From an uncultured Flavobacteriales bacterium (GTDB lineage Bacteria; Bacteroidota; Bacteroidia; Flavobacteriales; UBA1820), in the NCBI GenBank assembly GCA_959608625.1, contig CAUHQV010000032.1, positions 1 to 23,841 on the forward strand: 23,841 nucleotides of DNA. Direction: 5' to 3'. The position numbers and the translations under genes were made by a program. The notes beneath the pieces were generated by a model. That model had not been told where the DNA came from and ran no database searches. It saw nothing but the letters and a program-made list of their open reading frames with translations. Positions 1-8,600 of the stretch are shown here, piece by piece (positions within the stretch are counted from its first letter, which is position 1; each line of letters begins with the position of its first letter).

Positions 1-97
1 TGAACAGGATTTGATCCGATAACAACCCGGACATTTCTTTTTCAAATTCAAAAGATATTTTATCCCCTCCCCGGGAGACTGATTCTGGCCCTTTCAT
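1..97 (-). CDS. 5' end of an unidentified gene, cut by the window edge
   Basis: On the minus strand an ATG at 95-97 opens a frame with no stop down to position 1, giving about 32 residues that begin MKGPESVSRGGDKISFEFEK. An AAGGA ribosome-binding-like sequence lies about seven bases upstream of the ATG, which is why I treat it as a true start. It begins 27 bp after the AraC-family regulator gene ends, on the same strand, so the two could be co-transcribed. The visible part is charged, with no signal peptide or membrane segment, and I do not recognise a family. A short chance frame cannot be excluded with so little sequence. Confidence 0.45.
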   Translation of the reverse strand, partial: MKGPESVSRGGDKISFEFEKEMSGLLSDQILF

Positions 98-124
98 TTT
101 ATATCCTTGTTTATGTACTTCCGT

Positions 125-964
125 TTATCGTATAATATGGATCGTCCGCCGATATTCCAATGGAGACATGCCGGTATACCGGCGGAAAAAGCGGCTTAAA
201 GAAGATTTGTTGGCAAATCCGGTCTCGCGAACCACGTCTTTTATTTCGAGGTTTGCGTTGCGGAGCAGGGTTTTTATGTCGAGTAGAACGTAATCCGCGA
301 CCATCTCGCGGGCTGTTTGTCCGGTCACTTCCTGTATAGCTTTGGAGAGGTACAGGGGCGATATACACAGTTTGTCGGCATAAAAAGCGATTTCCCGGTG
401 CATTTTGTAATGCTCGAAAGCCAGCATGGCGAATTTAAATGCGATGTCCTCTTTGTGGGAGTTCAAGGGGAGGGAATTTTTCCGGTCGCCGGATACCTTT
501 TTAAAATGGACGTAGAAATCCCAATAGTATATCCTGAGGAGGTGCAAAATGGTTTCGCGCCGGAAAACGGGATCGTCGGCGTTGCCCCGGAAATCGATCA
601 CGCGACAGAAATCCAGAAATCTCCTGGCGTCCCGGCCGTTTAAACGAAAACGGAAATTCTTCCGCATATAGAAGAAAAAATCGGGGGTAATCTTTCCCAA
701 TCCGCTCATAATATCCAGAAACAAAGCCTTGCTGACTTTGAAAAAAGTCATGGAAAAATCATCGCTGGCCTCGCGGAGCGAAGTCAACTGCAGCGGTAAA
801 ATAGTTACAAGATCGTTTTTGGATATTTGGCGCCGGAGTGAAAAAACCTCTATCACAGCAGAGCCTCCCGTACAAATTCCCCCGAAGCCCTCCTCCGCAT
901 AGGATGCGTGTTCGCTCACGGGCAGGGATAATGTATCAGTATAAATATGGAAATTATCATCCAT
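125..964 (-). CDS. AraC-family transcriptional regulator
   Basis: This 279-residue protein has the usual AraC-family plan. An N-terminal sensing or dimerisation region (about 1-170) resembles nothing I can name. The C-terminal DNA-binding domain (about 176-279) has two helix-turn-helix units: the first around 194-213 (DKLCISPLYLSKAIQEVTGQ), the second around 245-268, ending in the family signature FANKSSLSRFFRRYTGMSPLEYRR. It should be a cytosolic DNA-binding protein controlling one or a few promoters; its ligand and targets are unknown. The closest candidate target is the truncated gene 27 bp downstream. Upstream, TACCTTTA (minus, 999-1006) is one base off the TAnnTTTG consensus and may be its -7 element. 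The family call is secure; the function is open. Confidence 0.93.
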   Translation of the reverse strand: MDDNFHIYTDTLSLPVSEHASYAEEGFGGICTGGSAVIEVFSLRRQISKNDLVTILPLQLTSLREASDDFSMTFFKVSKALFLDIMSGLGKITPDFFFYMRKNFRFRLNGRDARRFLDFCRVIDFRGNADDPVFRRETILHLLRIYYWDFYVHFKKVSGDRKNSLPLNSHKEDIAFKFAMLAFEHYKMHREIAFYADKLCISPLYLSKAIQEVTGQTAREMVADYVLLDIKTLLRNANLEIKDVVRETGFANKSSLSRFFRRYTGMSPLEYRRTIHIIR

Positions 965-1197
965 CTATTTTTTCCCTCAATGTTGCTGAATAATGGGATA
1001 AAGGTAAGCCTTTCCCATTTTATAACTGTTTTGGTATAAAATTTGAACGCGAATAACCAGTTTCAGTATCAAAATTTCCAACAATATATCCGTTTAAATG
1101 GCATTTCTTTGCTAAAAAACAAAATAATAGGGCTATTGTACGGACATTCTTTAACAGGAACAGGAAAATTTACGGATTCGAATACGTGACGCCTTAT
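965..1197. other. Intergenic, AT-rich, no gene seen
   Basis: This stretch separates the AraC gene from the recombinase relic. It holds the imperfect -7-like TACCTTTA (minus, 999-1006) that may serve the AraC gene, and a short tandem ACAGGA repeat near 1154-1166. At 1174-1182 is GGATTCGAA, which also occurs in the T-arm of the tRNA-Ser gene at 1869-1877. I see no convincing reading frame. Confidence 0.5.
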
Positions 1198-1611
1198 TTA
1201 TGGCAGGGGCAGCCTCTCCTTTAGCCTCACCATGCCCCTTTTCACTTTAGAAGTAGCGATCTTCGCATAATGCTGCGTCATCCGGATATTCGCGTGGCCG
1301 AGCAACAGGCTTTTGAGCAAAACAGCGGTTACAGGTTTACCTTCCGTTCTTTGTAGTGTTCTTTGACTTTGCTTTTTATGTCTTCGAGATAGGTTTTTAT
1401 TTTCAGACATTCGCGGGATTTGCCGATGACGTGATCGCCGTTTTCCGACCAGTCGGGGGGAGATGTTTTCTTCGACGGTAAAGATGGTATGCTTGCCGTC
1501 CACGCTGATGCGACATTGGAGGAGGCAAAGGCCGCGAATGTCCGGCCGGGTGCGGGTGATGAAGAAGGGGCCGAAGGTGTGCATTTTGCGTTTTAAAATA
1601 CTCTTTTCCAA
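1198..1611 (-). pseudogene. Tyrosine recombinase (integrase) relic, frameshifted and internally deleted
   Basis: The reading frame looks like a 137-residue protein but is two ends of a Bacteroidetes tyrosine recombinase. The first 50 or so residues match the N-terminal arm-binding domain (RPDIRGLCLLQCRISVDGKH). At a run of six G on the plus strand (1455-1460) the frame slips. One frame over, the coding continues as a good integrase sequence (DWSENGDHVIGKSREC, then YLEDIKSKVKEHYKE) to a stop at 1329-1331. The last 35 residues, back in the first frame, are the C-terminal catalytic end with LLGHANIRMTQHYAKI, keeping the conserved His and the nucleophilic Tyr. The centre of the catalytic domain, with the Arg residues, is missing. 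Intact relatives have roughly 400 residues. It cannot be an active recombinase and marks an old mobile element beside tRNA-Ser. Confidence 0.8.
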
Positions 1612-1798
1612 ACAGTGTATTAGTATGGGTGCTGAGTTTCTGTCCCGATTTCCGAAACGGTTATTGCTATTGATTGGCTTTCATTATTTTGCAAGCAAAA
1701 TTTGCAAACAGATAATAAAACAAGTGGCAAACTTATTACAAACATGGTTTTGTTCTGAAAGGTCAAAAAACGGTTTTCAATAGCAATATTCAAAAAAT

Positions 1799-1831
1799 AA
1801 AAAACCCTGAAATTCAGCTGATTTCAGGGTT
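1799..1831 (-). terminator. Rho-independent terminator after tRNA-Ser
   Basis: A perfect 11-bp inverted repeat (AACCCTGAAAT at 1803-1813 and its complement at 1821-1831) encloses a 7-base loop. On the minus strand the hairpin is followed by a run of T interrupted by a single A. It lies 27 bp past the 3' end of the tRNA and most likely ends its transcript. Confidence 0.85.
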
Positions 1832-1857
1832 ACAGGTGCTTTGTATTTTTAACACTG

Positions 1858-1942
1858 CGGAGAGAGAGGGATTCGAACCCCCGGAGCCTTGCGGCTCAAC
1901 GGTTTTCGAGACCGCCACAATCGACCACTCTGCCATCTCTCC
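1858..1942 (-). tRNA. tRNA-Ser (anticodon CGA)
   Basis: The minus strand folds into a class II tRNA of 85 bases including the discriminator. The acceptor stem is GGAGAGA paired with TCTCTCC and the discriminator base is G, as usual for serine tRNAs. The anticodon loop CTCGAAA gives anticodon CGA, reading UCG codons. There is a long variable arm with stem GAGCC/GGCTC and loop GCAA, and a T-arm with loop TTCGAAT. The 3' CCA is not encoded (GCAG follows). A strong promoter lies just upstream and a terminator downstream, so it is a single-gene unit. Confidence 0.96.
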
Positions 1943-1954
1943 TTCTACGGGCAG

Positions 1955-1986
1955 CAAAGGTAAAAATTATTTCGCGCGCCCGCAAA
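1955..1986 (-). promoter_or_regulatory. Bacteroidetes-type promoter of tRNA-Ser
   Basis: On the minus strand TTTG (1983-1986) and TACCTTTG (1955-1962) are separated by 20 bases, matching the phylum's -33/-7 consensus TTTG and TAnnTTTG. The -7 element ends 12 bases before the tRNA 5' end, so transcription should start only a few bases upstream of the mature tRNA. Confidence 0.8.
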
Positions 1987-2007
1987 ATACCTCTGCTTTT
2001 TTTATTT

Positions 2008-2727
2008 TCAAAACCCGCGTTCGCGTTTGATCCTTTCGTAAGCGTCTTGTATTTCTATAAATTTATCCTTGGCTATTTTCTGTTCTTCAGGCGGGTATTT
2101 GACTAAGCGATCCGGATGATATTTCTTTGCCAGGATACGATAGGACTGCTTGATCTCCTCGACAGTCGCCGTTCCCGCCACACCAAGGACTTCGTAAGCC
2201 GACCGGCCGGAAGATGCCCCTGCAGGCCTTCTCCCCGCATCGCCGTAGCCCTGATAGGCCCCCTGAGCAAAAGCGGAATAGATGTAATAAAAATGTTGCT
2301 GGGCTACCCCCATCCATCCCGCCATCTGGGCAATGGCCCGGACTTCGTTGTCGGAAATAGACCCGTCTGAAGCAGCTACCTGAAACAGAAAGGCCAACAC
2401 GCTTTGGCGCGAAACATAGCTCATCGAGAACATCAGCTCCCGGCAGATATGTTCCACGGAATTTTTTCCTTCGAAAGTCTTGAAATTGGCAAAAGCCCGT
2501 TCGGCGCGGGCTTGCCCGAACTGGGCGATGAACTGTTGGCGGACAAAATTGATCTCCGCCGGATTTACCACCCCGTCGGCCTTTATTACAGCCGATGACA
2601 GCGCCAAGATGCGGACATCTATCTGATCGTACGTAAAAGCGTTTTGTCCCGAAAATCCGGACACTTTCACGGATATATTCCGGAATATGAAGTAAAGGAC
2701 GAGGACCGAGATAATGAAAAACAGCAT
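2008..2727 (-). CDS. Membrane-anchored TerB/DnaJ-domain (DjlA-like) co-chaperone
   Basis: This 239-residue protein starts with one hydrophobic segment (about 1-15) that should anchor it in the inner membrane. A helical TerB-like domain follows (about 37-155) with two acidic DG motifs (KADGVVNPAE at 49-58, ASDGSISDNEV at 119-129), as in TerB and in the central domain of DjlA. After a Gly/Ala-rich linker (about 156-174) comes a J domain (about 176-239) with the invariant HPD at 204-206, which stimulates the ATPase of DnaK. The order membrane segment, TerB, J domain is that of DjlA-type co-chaperones. The client is unknown. A -7-like TATTTTTG lies 32 bp upstream of the start. The next gene downstream is tRNA-Ser, which has its own promoter. 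Confidence 0.88.
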   Translation of the reverse strand: MLFFIISVLVLYFIFRNISVKVSGFSGQNAFTYDQIDVRILALSSAVIKADGVVNPAEINFVRQQFIAQFGQARAERAFANFKTFEGKNSVEHICRELMFSMSYVSRQSVLAFLFQVAASDGSISDNEVRAIAQMAGWMGVAQQHFYYIYSAFAQGAYQGYGDAGRRPAGASSGRSAYEVLGVAGTATVEEIKQSYRILAKKYHPDRLVKYPPEEQKIAKDKFIEIQDAYERIKRERGF

Positions 2728-2758
2728 GCCGTTCGTTTTACGATTTTACTTTAGTGGA

Positions 2759-2766
2759 CAAAAATA
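2759..2766 (-). promoter_or_regulatory. Possible -7 element of the TerB/DnaJ gene
   Basis: TATTTTTG on the minus strand fits TAnnTTTG and lies 32 bp before the start codon. No clear TTTG is seen at the -33 distance, so this is a moderate call. Confidence 0.45.
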
Positions 2767-2798
2767 CGTTTTTTGCCTGTTTATTTTGCTTTTGCCGC

Positions 2799-2829
2799 AA
2801 AAAAAAGCGGCGGAAATCCATCCGTCGCT
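2799..2829 (-). terminator. Terminator of the nuo operon
   Basis: On the minus strand AGCGACGGA (2829-2821) pairs with TCCGCCGCT (2814-2806) with one A-C mismatch, and eight T follow. It lies about 33 bp past the nuoN stop codon, where the operon transcript should end. Confidence 0.75.
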
Positions 2830-2862
2830 TTTTAAATTTTCCAAGCCTTAAAACGGCTCGTA

Positions 2863-4287
2863 TCACATGCCGAATCCCAGCGCGTCGAGGCCGGAGTAGA
2901 TGCAGCTGACAAGTCCTGCCAAAAATACACCTGCCATGCAGACCACCAGGCTGATCGCCATTGGGCTGTCGGAACGGAAATAGGGGATCGGATTGTCGTT
3001 TTTCTTGATGAACATCGCCTTGACCACCAGCAAGTAGTAGTACAGCGATATCACAGTGTTTATCAATGCGATGAGTACCAGGATGTAGTAACCCTGCGAG
3101 GCTGCCGCCGCGAAGATAAAGAACTTCGAGAAGAAGCCGGCGAACGGAGGAATACCGCCCAAAGAGAACAGGGCGAACATCATTACGATAGCCAGACGCG
3201 GATTGGTCGAGTAAAGCCCGTCGTAATCCGATATATTGACTTTCCCGGTCTTGGTATCGATCGCCGAGATCACGCCGAAAGCCGCCAGGTTGGACAGCAC
3301 GTAGATCAGGATGTAGTATACCAAGGCGGACATACCCTGCGAAGTCCCGGCCATCACGCCGAGCATGATATATCCGGCCTGCGATATGGACGAGAAAGCA
3401 AAGAAGCGTTTGATGTTGTTCTGACGAATCGCGAACAGATTACCCACCGTAATCGTAACGATAATCAGCCCGTACATCAGGTCTTTCCAGATATAGGCCA
3501 TCGGGGCGAAGACCTTGAACAACACGACCATCAGCACGAACGCCGCAGAGCCTTTGGATACGACCGACAGATAGGCCGTGACCGAAGAAGGGGCCCCCTG
3601 GTACACATCGGCCGTCCACAGGTGGAAAGGCACGAGCGATATCTTGAACGCCATACCGGCCATGAAGAATACCATACCGGCTATCTGCATGACGGACATG
3701 TTCATCAGGTAAGGCACATCGGCAAAATAAAGGGTTCCGCACGTGCCGTAAAGCATCGAGATGCCGTAAAGCATGATCCCGGACGAAAGGGCGGCAGTCA
3801 GGATGAATTTCGCACCGGCCTCGGCCGAATTGTGTTTGTACTTGTCGAACGCCACCAGGCAGGCCAGCGGAACGGAGGCCGTTTCGAGTCCGAGGTAGAG
3901 CATCAGGAAGTTTCCGGAGGATATCATGATGTACATACCGAACAGCGTGCAAAGGGTCAGCACGTAAAATTCGCCCATCTTGAACGAACTGTCTTCTTTC
4001 TTCAGGGCTCCGTTCACCTGCAGGAACACCAGCAGGGTGCCGATGCTCAGGATCGCCTTGACCATCGAACCCATCGGGGAGGTTTCGATCATGCCCCCGA
4101 AAAGCTGTCCTTCGGGCACCAGGAAAAAACTCCCGACGATATGCGCCAGCATCAATATATAGGCTACCGGCTGGAAGTATTTCCGGCCGACTGGCCCTGC
4201 GCACAAGTCGTACATCAGCAGGATGATAATCACTGCCAGCAGCGAGATTTCCGGTCTGAGGAGCGTAAGTATACTGTTGAAATCCAT
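2863..4287 (-). CDS. nuoN: NADH-quinone oxidoreductase-type complex I subunit N
   Basis: NuoN is one of the three antiporter-like membrane subunits of respiratory complex I, which couple quinone reduction to ion pumping. The 474-residue protein is hydrophobic throughout, with about fourteen predicted membrane helices. It carries the antiporter signature in the middle (LYLGLETASVPLACLVAF, then EAGAKFILTAALSSGIMLYG) and the loop KRFFAFSSISQAGYIMLG. Its length is close to the E. coli subunit (485). It is the last gene of the operon, 25 bp after nuoM, and is followed by the operon terminator. Confidence 0.96.
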   Translation of the reverse strand: MDFNSILTLLRPEISLLAVIIILLMYDLCAGPVGRKYFQPVAYILMLAHIVGSFFLVPEGQLFGGMIETSPMGSMVKAILSIGTLLVFLQVNGALKKEDSSFKMGEFYVLTLCTLFGMYIMISSGNFLMLYLGLETASVPLACLVAFDKYKHNSAEAGAKFILTAALSSGIMLYGISMLYGTCGTLYFADVPYLMNMSVMQIAGMVFFMAGMAFKISLVPFHLWTADVYQGAPSSVTAYLSVVSKGSAAFVLMVVLFKVFAPMAYIWKDLMYGLIIVTITVGNLFAIRQNNIKRFFAFSSISQAGYIMLGVMAGTSQGMSALVYYILIYVLSNLAAFGVISAIDTKTGKVNISDYDGLYSTNPRLAIVMMFALFSLGGIPPFAGFFSKFFIFAAAASQGYYILVLIALINTVISLYYYLLVVKAMFIKKNDNPIPYFRSDSPMAISLVVCMAGVFLAGLVSCIYSGLDALGFGM

Positions 4288-4312
4288 TGTATTTTCCGAG
4301 TCTAGATTATCC

Positions 4313-5806
4313 TTATTTTATCAACTGTCCGATGATCGGGGCTACACCGCTGCTTATCATGTCGGAGATCCAGAGCGGAGCCATACCGATCCCGGCGATC
4401 ACCACGATCAAAGTGATAACCGGCAGGCGCTCGTGCCACACGGCGTCGGTAAGCGTCAAATGGTGCTTGTTCTCCACATTGCCGTAAAGTATTTTGCCCA
4501 CCACGCGTAGGATATACACGGCCGTGATCACGATCGAACAGCAGGCGATCACCGTAAATACGCGGTGGAACATGTCGGGATGCTCCCAAGAACCTACGAA
4601 AATGGTCATTTCGGCCACGAATCCCGAAAGGCCGGGCAGCCCGAGCGACGCGAGACCCGCTATCACATAGCATACCGACAGGAAAGGCATCACTTTCATC
4701 AGCCCGCTCATCTCCCGGATATCACGCGTATGCGTCCGTCCGTAGATCATACCGATAAGGGCAAAGAACAGGGCGGTCATCAGCCCGTGCGAAAGCATCT
4801 GGAGCACCGCACCGGTCATGGCCGTTTGGTTGATCATCAGGATGGCGAAAAGCACCAGCCCGCAGTGGCTCACCGAAGAATAAGCGTTGATGTATTTCAG
4901 GTCGGTCTGCATGATCGCGCCGAACGCGCCGTACACCACACTGATACCGGTAAGTATCAAGAATATCCAAGCCATCTCATTGGCGGCTTCGGGCATCAGG
5001 AACATCGCTACCCGGAAACATCCGTAGCCTCCCAGTTTCATCAGCACACCCGCATGCATCATAGAAACGGCAGTAGGCGCCGAAGCGTGACCGTCGGGAC
5101 TCCACGTATGGAACGGGAACATCGCTCCCAGTACGCCGAACCCGACGAAAGTAAGCGGGAAGAAAAGGCGCTGGGCACTCATCGGAATGGTCACCTGCGA
5201 TATTTCCAGGATGTTCATCGTATATTGTCCTCCCTCGGGAGCCGAATGGAAATAGATACCTAAAATACCGATCAACAGGAAGGCGGAACCGCCCATCAGC
5301 ATCAGGGTGAGCTTCATCGCAGCGTATTCTTTACCACCGGAACCCCAAAGACCTATCAGCAGATACATCGGGATCAGGGCGATCTCGTAGAACATGAACA
5401 TGGTGAACAGGTCTATCGAAATAAAGAACCCGAGTACGCCCAGTGTCAGCAACACCAGCCACATGTAGTACTCCTTCGTCTGCTCCTTGATCGACCACGA
5501 GGCGAACACGCCCGTAAAGAGAATGATGGCCGAGAGCAGCAGCATCACCACCGAAATACCGTCCACGCCGATCGCGTAGTGGATGTTCAGCGGAGCAAAC
5601 CACATGATGCTGTCGGTATACAGCATCTGGGCATCGTTTCCTGCCGCACGATCGGAAAGGAACACCACCACCAGGTAAATGGCCGTAGCCAGCACGGCGC
5701 TTGCGCCTACCACCGAAACGGCATGCACCTGTTTAATGTTACGGCATACCAACAACGCCAAAAGCATCAGCACCGGTATGATAACAAAAAGGGAGAGGAA
5801 ATTCAT
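4313..5806 (-). CDS. nuoM: Complex I subunit M (antiporter-like)
   Basis: This 497-residue membrane protein is the NuoM ion-translocating subunit, near the 509 residues of E. coli NuoM. It holds the family segment FMFYEIALIPMYLLIGLWG, whose membrane Glu belongs to the proton path. It also holds KEYAAMKLTLMLMGGSAF, the FPFHTWSPDGHASAPTAVS loop and LKYINAYSSVSHCGLVL. It lies between nuoL (32 bp upstream) and nuoN (25 bp downstream) on the same strand, in the conserved order. It acts in the inner membrane. Confidence 0.97.
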   Translation of the reverse strand: MNFLSLFVIIPVLMLLALLVCRNIKQVHAVSVVGASAVLATAIYLVVVFLSDRAAGNDAQMLYTDSIMWFAPLNIHYAIGVDGISVVMLLLSAIILFTGVFASWSIKEQTKEYYMWLVLLTLGVLGFFISIDLFTMFMFYEIALIPMYLLIGLWGSGGKEYAAMKLTLMLMGGSAFLLIGILGIYFHSAPEGGQYTMNILEISQVTIPMSAQRLFFPLTFVGFGVLGAMFPFHTWSPDGHASAPTAVSMMHAGVLMKLGGYGCFRVAMFLMPEAANEMAWIFLILTGISVVYGAFGAIMQTDLKYINAYSSVSHCGLVLFAILMINQTAMTGAVLQMLSHGLMTALFFALIGMIYGRTHTRDIREMSGLMKVMPFLSVCYVIAGLASLGLPGLSGFVAEMTIFVGSWEHPDMFHRVFTVIACCSIVITAVYILRVVGKILYGNVENKHHLTLTDAVWHERLPVITLIVVIAGIGMAPLWISDMISSGVAPIIGQLIK

Positions 5807-5838
5807 AATATGTATTTTTTATCCGATTCTTTATTCCG

Positions 5839-7746
5839 TTATATCAGTATGGCTATTACCGCCAGCAGCAACGCCCCCAGGACAAATACATACGCGTATT
5901 GCTGTACCTGTCCGGACTGGAAGCCCCGGATGTCGTACGAAACACGGTTCGTACCCCAAGCCAAAAAGTTCATGAAGCCGTCCACCACATGGCGGTCGAA
6001 CCAAGCGATACCTTTGGAGATACCGTTGAAAATGATCTTCTTGGTAATGAACATATATATCTCGTCGATATAGAAACGGTGGTAGGCCGCACGGGCGAAA
6101 GCACCCATCGTAGCCACGTCGGGCACCGGTTTTTCATGTTCTTTGAAGAATTTGAAGGCTGCTATGCCTATACCGAGTACGGCCACTCCGATGCTGGCCA
6201 GCGCGATAGGCCAATCCGTATGGATATGCAGGGTTTCTCCGTCGGCCGTCACGAAATCGCCGAAAGGAATGAAACCGGCTCCACAGGTCACCAACGCCAG
6301 GAATATCAGCGGGATGGTCATCACCGCGGGAGATTCGTGGGGCGTATGGTGGGAGAGGTCCGTCGGGGTACTCCAGAATATCCGGAAGTACAGGCGGAAC
6401 ATATAGAATGCGGTAAGACCGGCCGTAAAGTACATCCAGCCGAACATCCACGGGCTGAACATGTAAGTCGCCACCAGGATCTCGTCCTTGGAGAAGAAAC
6501 CGGAGAACGGAGGAATACCTGCAATAGCCAGACATGCGATCACGAACGTGATATGGGTGATGGGCATATGCTTACGCAGCCCCCCCATGCTTTGCATTTC
6601 ATTGGAATGTACCGCATGAATCACGGAACCCGCACCCAGGAAGAGCAGGGCCTTGAACATGGCGTGGGTGAACAGGTGCCACATACCGGCCGTATAACCG
6701 AGACTGTCGTGCCCGTTCATGCCGGAAACGCCCAGGGCTACGATCATAAACCCGATCTGGGAGATGGTCGAGAACGCCAGGACTCGTTTGATGTCCGTTT
6801 GGAAGCAGGCGACTGTCGCCGCAAAGAGCGATGTGAACGCACCTACGTAGGCGATATAAGTGAGCACCTCGGGTGCTGCCGCGATATACAGCGGGAACAT
6901 ACGTGCCACCAGGAACACACCGGCCACGACCATCGTCGCCGCGTGGATAAGGGCCGAAACGGGAGTCGGGCCTTCCATCGCATCGGGCAGCCAGATGTGC
7001 AGCGGGAACATGGCCGATTTACCGGCACCGCCGATAAAGATCAGGCTCAAGCCCCATGCGGCAGCCGATATGCCCAGGAAACCGGCTCCTGCGGCCGAAG
7101 CCAGGGCCGTGCCGCCGGGAGCGGTCAGGTCGACGAAATTGAAGGACTGGGCGTAGAACGAAAGCACCAGAATACCGATGAGGAATCCCAGATCGGCGAA
7201 ACGGGTGACGATGAACGCCTTTTTCGAAGCGGCGATGGCCGCCGGCTTCGTATAGTAAAATCCGATGAGCAGGTAGGACGATACGCCAACCAACTCCCAG
7301 AATATGTACATCTGGAAAATATTGGTCGCTACCACCAGCCCGAGCATCGAGAAGGAGAACAGCGAAAGGAACGCGTAGTAACGGGCGAATCCTTTCTCTC
7401 CTTTCATATAGCCGAGGCTATAGATGTGCACCATCAGCGATACGGTGGTGATCACCACCAGCATCATGCAGGAGATAGGGTCGAGCAGTACGCCCAGGTC
7501 TATGTGCGGGCGTTCGGTAAACTGAAGCCAGACCCAGTTGTACTCCGTGATCTTTTGGTAGACCCCGTCGGCTTTCCCGTCCACGAAGAAGTACTGGAAA
7601 GCCACCCAGTAGGCTATCAGTGTGGTCACGGCCATGGCCGCGGTGCCGATATATCCGGCAACCCTACCTTTGAGTTTCCCCTGAAGCAGTCCGATCAGCA
7701 GGAACATCGCCATCGGAATCAGTAATACGTATATCGAGTATTCCAT
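5839..7746 (-). CDS. nuoL: Complex I subunit L (antiporter-like, with lateral helix)
   Basis: NuoL is the distal ion-pumping subunit. The 635-residue protein (E. coli NuoL has 613) carries the signature IFWELVGVSSYLLIGFYY, the loop MFPLHIWLPDAMEGPTPVSA and DIKRVLAFSTISQIGFM. A long C-terminal part after about residue 480 includes the predicted lateral helix that runs along NuoM and NuoN, ending in a final membrane segment. It starts 22 bp after nuoK. The gene contains no TTA, CTA or TCA codons over about 609 codons, because the antisense frame in register stays open for that distance (5899-7725). This suggests strong codon selection. Confidence 0.97.
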   Translation of the reverse strand: MEYSIYVLLIPMAMFLLIGLLQGKLKGRVAGYIGTAAMAVTTLIAYWVAFQYFFVDGKADGVYQKITEYNWVWLQFTERPHIDLGVLLDPISCMMLVVITTVSLMVHIYSLGYMKGEKGFARYYAFLSLFSFSMLGLVVATNIFQMYIFWELVGVSSYLLIGFYYTKPAAIAASKKAFIVTRFADLGFLIGILVLSFYAQSFNFVDLTAPGGTALASAAGAGFLGISAAAWGLSLIFIGGAGKSAMFPLHIWLPDAMEGPTPVSALIHAATMVVAGVFLVARMFPLYIAAAPEVLTYIAYVGAFTSLFAATVACFQTDIKRVLAFSTISQIGFMIVALGVSGMNGHDSLGYTAGMWHLFTHAMFKALLFLGAGSVIHAVHSNEMQSMGGLRKHMPITHITFVIACLAIAGIPPFSGFFSKDEILVATYMFSPWMFGWMYFTAGLTAFYMFRLYFRIFWSTPTDLSHHTPHESPAVMTIPLIFLALVTCGAGFIPFGDFVTADGETLHIHTDWPIALASIGVAVLGIGIAAFKFFKEHEKPVPDVATMGAFARAAYHRFYIDEIYMFITKKIIFNGISKGIAWFDRHVVDGFMNFLAWGTNRVSYDIRGFQSGQVQQYAYVFVLGALLLAVIAILI

Positions 7747-7768
7747 TTTTTATTTCGCTGTTTTAGGG

Positions 7769-8080
7769 CTAGTATTTCATCGTGTCTATGCTGTCCGACT
7801 GGATATTCTTGATGTTCCGGTAGACGTTGATTATGATAGCGATCGCTACGGCCGTCTCCCCGGCTGCCACGCCGATGACGAACATGGTGAAGAAGAACCC
7901 TTCCAGCGCCTCGGGATACAGGTAGCGGTTGAACACCACGAAGTTTATGTTCACCGCATTGAGGATCAATTCGAGCGAGACGAGCATCGCCAACAGGTTA
8001 CGGCGCGTAATAAAGCCGTATACGCCCGCGAAGAACATCACGGCGCCTACGAGCAGGTAAAGTTCCATTGGTATTTCCAT
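7769..8080 (-). CDS. nuoK: Complex I subunit K
   Basis: NuoK is a small membrane subunit with three helices in the proton path between the quinone site and the antiporter subunits. The 103-residue protein (E. coli 100) begins MEIPMELYLLVGAVMFFAGV and keeps the two membrane glutamates in SLELILNAVNINF (Glu37) and VAAGETAVAIAI (Glu75). The start could be the first ATG or the second four codons later. The first sits only two bases after an AGGAC sequence that overlaps the nuoJ stop codon, so the choice is uncertain. The gap to nuoJ is four bases, so the two are probably translationally coupled. Confidence 0.97.
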   Translation of the reverse strand: MEIPMELYLLVGAVMFFAGVYGFITRRNLLAMLVSLELILNAVNINFVVFNRYLYPEALEGFFFTMFVIGVAAGETAVAIAIIINVYRNIKNIQSDSIDTMKY

Positions 8081-8084
8081 TGTC

Positions 8085-8600
8085 CTATCGTTTTCTAGCT
8101 ATTAATATTCCGCCTATGATGCAGGCCAGAAGGAAGACGCTTATCACCTCGAAAGGCAGCAGGTATCCGTATTTGTACGGGCTCATCAAGGTGGCGCCGA
8201 TCAGTTTCATGTCGGGATCCACGTTCGATATCTCCACCGGAGAGAATTGCTGGGCAAATATCAGCCAGCCGCATATCGCCAGTCCGCCGAGGGCTGCGAT
8301 AAGCCCGGGGACGACCCTTTTCAACTCCGGTTTGGCCGTTTTATCGCCCACCCCGCTGGTGAGCAAGATGGAGAATACGTACAGCACGATGATACCGCCC
8401 GCATAAATAGTCAACTGAACGGCTCCCAGGAACTGATAGTCCAATTGGAAGTACAGCCCTGCCGTGGCGAAAAGCACGAACAGCAGGTAGGTAACCGCCC
8501 GCAGGATGCGGCGGGATGTGACCGTCAGGATGGAGAACACGACTATGATCAGAGCCAGGACGGCAAATACGATTAATCCGGGTGTTATTTCCATTGTCAT
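8085..8600 (-). CDS. nuoJ: Complex I subunit J
   Basis: NuoJ is a membrane subunit of about five helices at the hinge of the proton-pumping arm. The 171-residue protein shows the family core AVTYLLFVLFATAGLYFQLD followed by FLGAVQLTIYAGGIIVLYVF, which includes the conserved region that forms a pi-bulge helix in known complex I structures. The start ATG shares one base with the nuoI stop codon (TGATG), so translation is likely coupled. An alternative start lies two codons on. It is shorter than E. coli NuoJ (184), within family range. Confidence 0.96.
   Translation of the reverse strand: MTMEITPGLIVFAVLALIIVVFSILTVTSRRILRAVTYLLFVLFATAGLYFQLDYQFLGAVQLTIYAGGIIVLYVFSILLTSGVGDKTAKPELKRVVPGLIAALGGLAICGWLIFAQQFSPVEISNVDPDMKLIGATLMSPYKYGYLLPFEVISVFLLACIIGGILIARKR

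Noticed and set aside
1463..1783. 106-codon open frame on the plus strand
   Set aside because: It is antisense to the integrase relic, whose coding sense is clear from motifs, and then runs into AT-rich non-coding sequence.
5899..7725. 608-codon open frame on the plus strand
   Set aside because: Antisense shadow of nuoL, in codon register, explained by the same codon avoidance.
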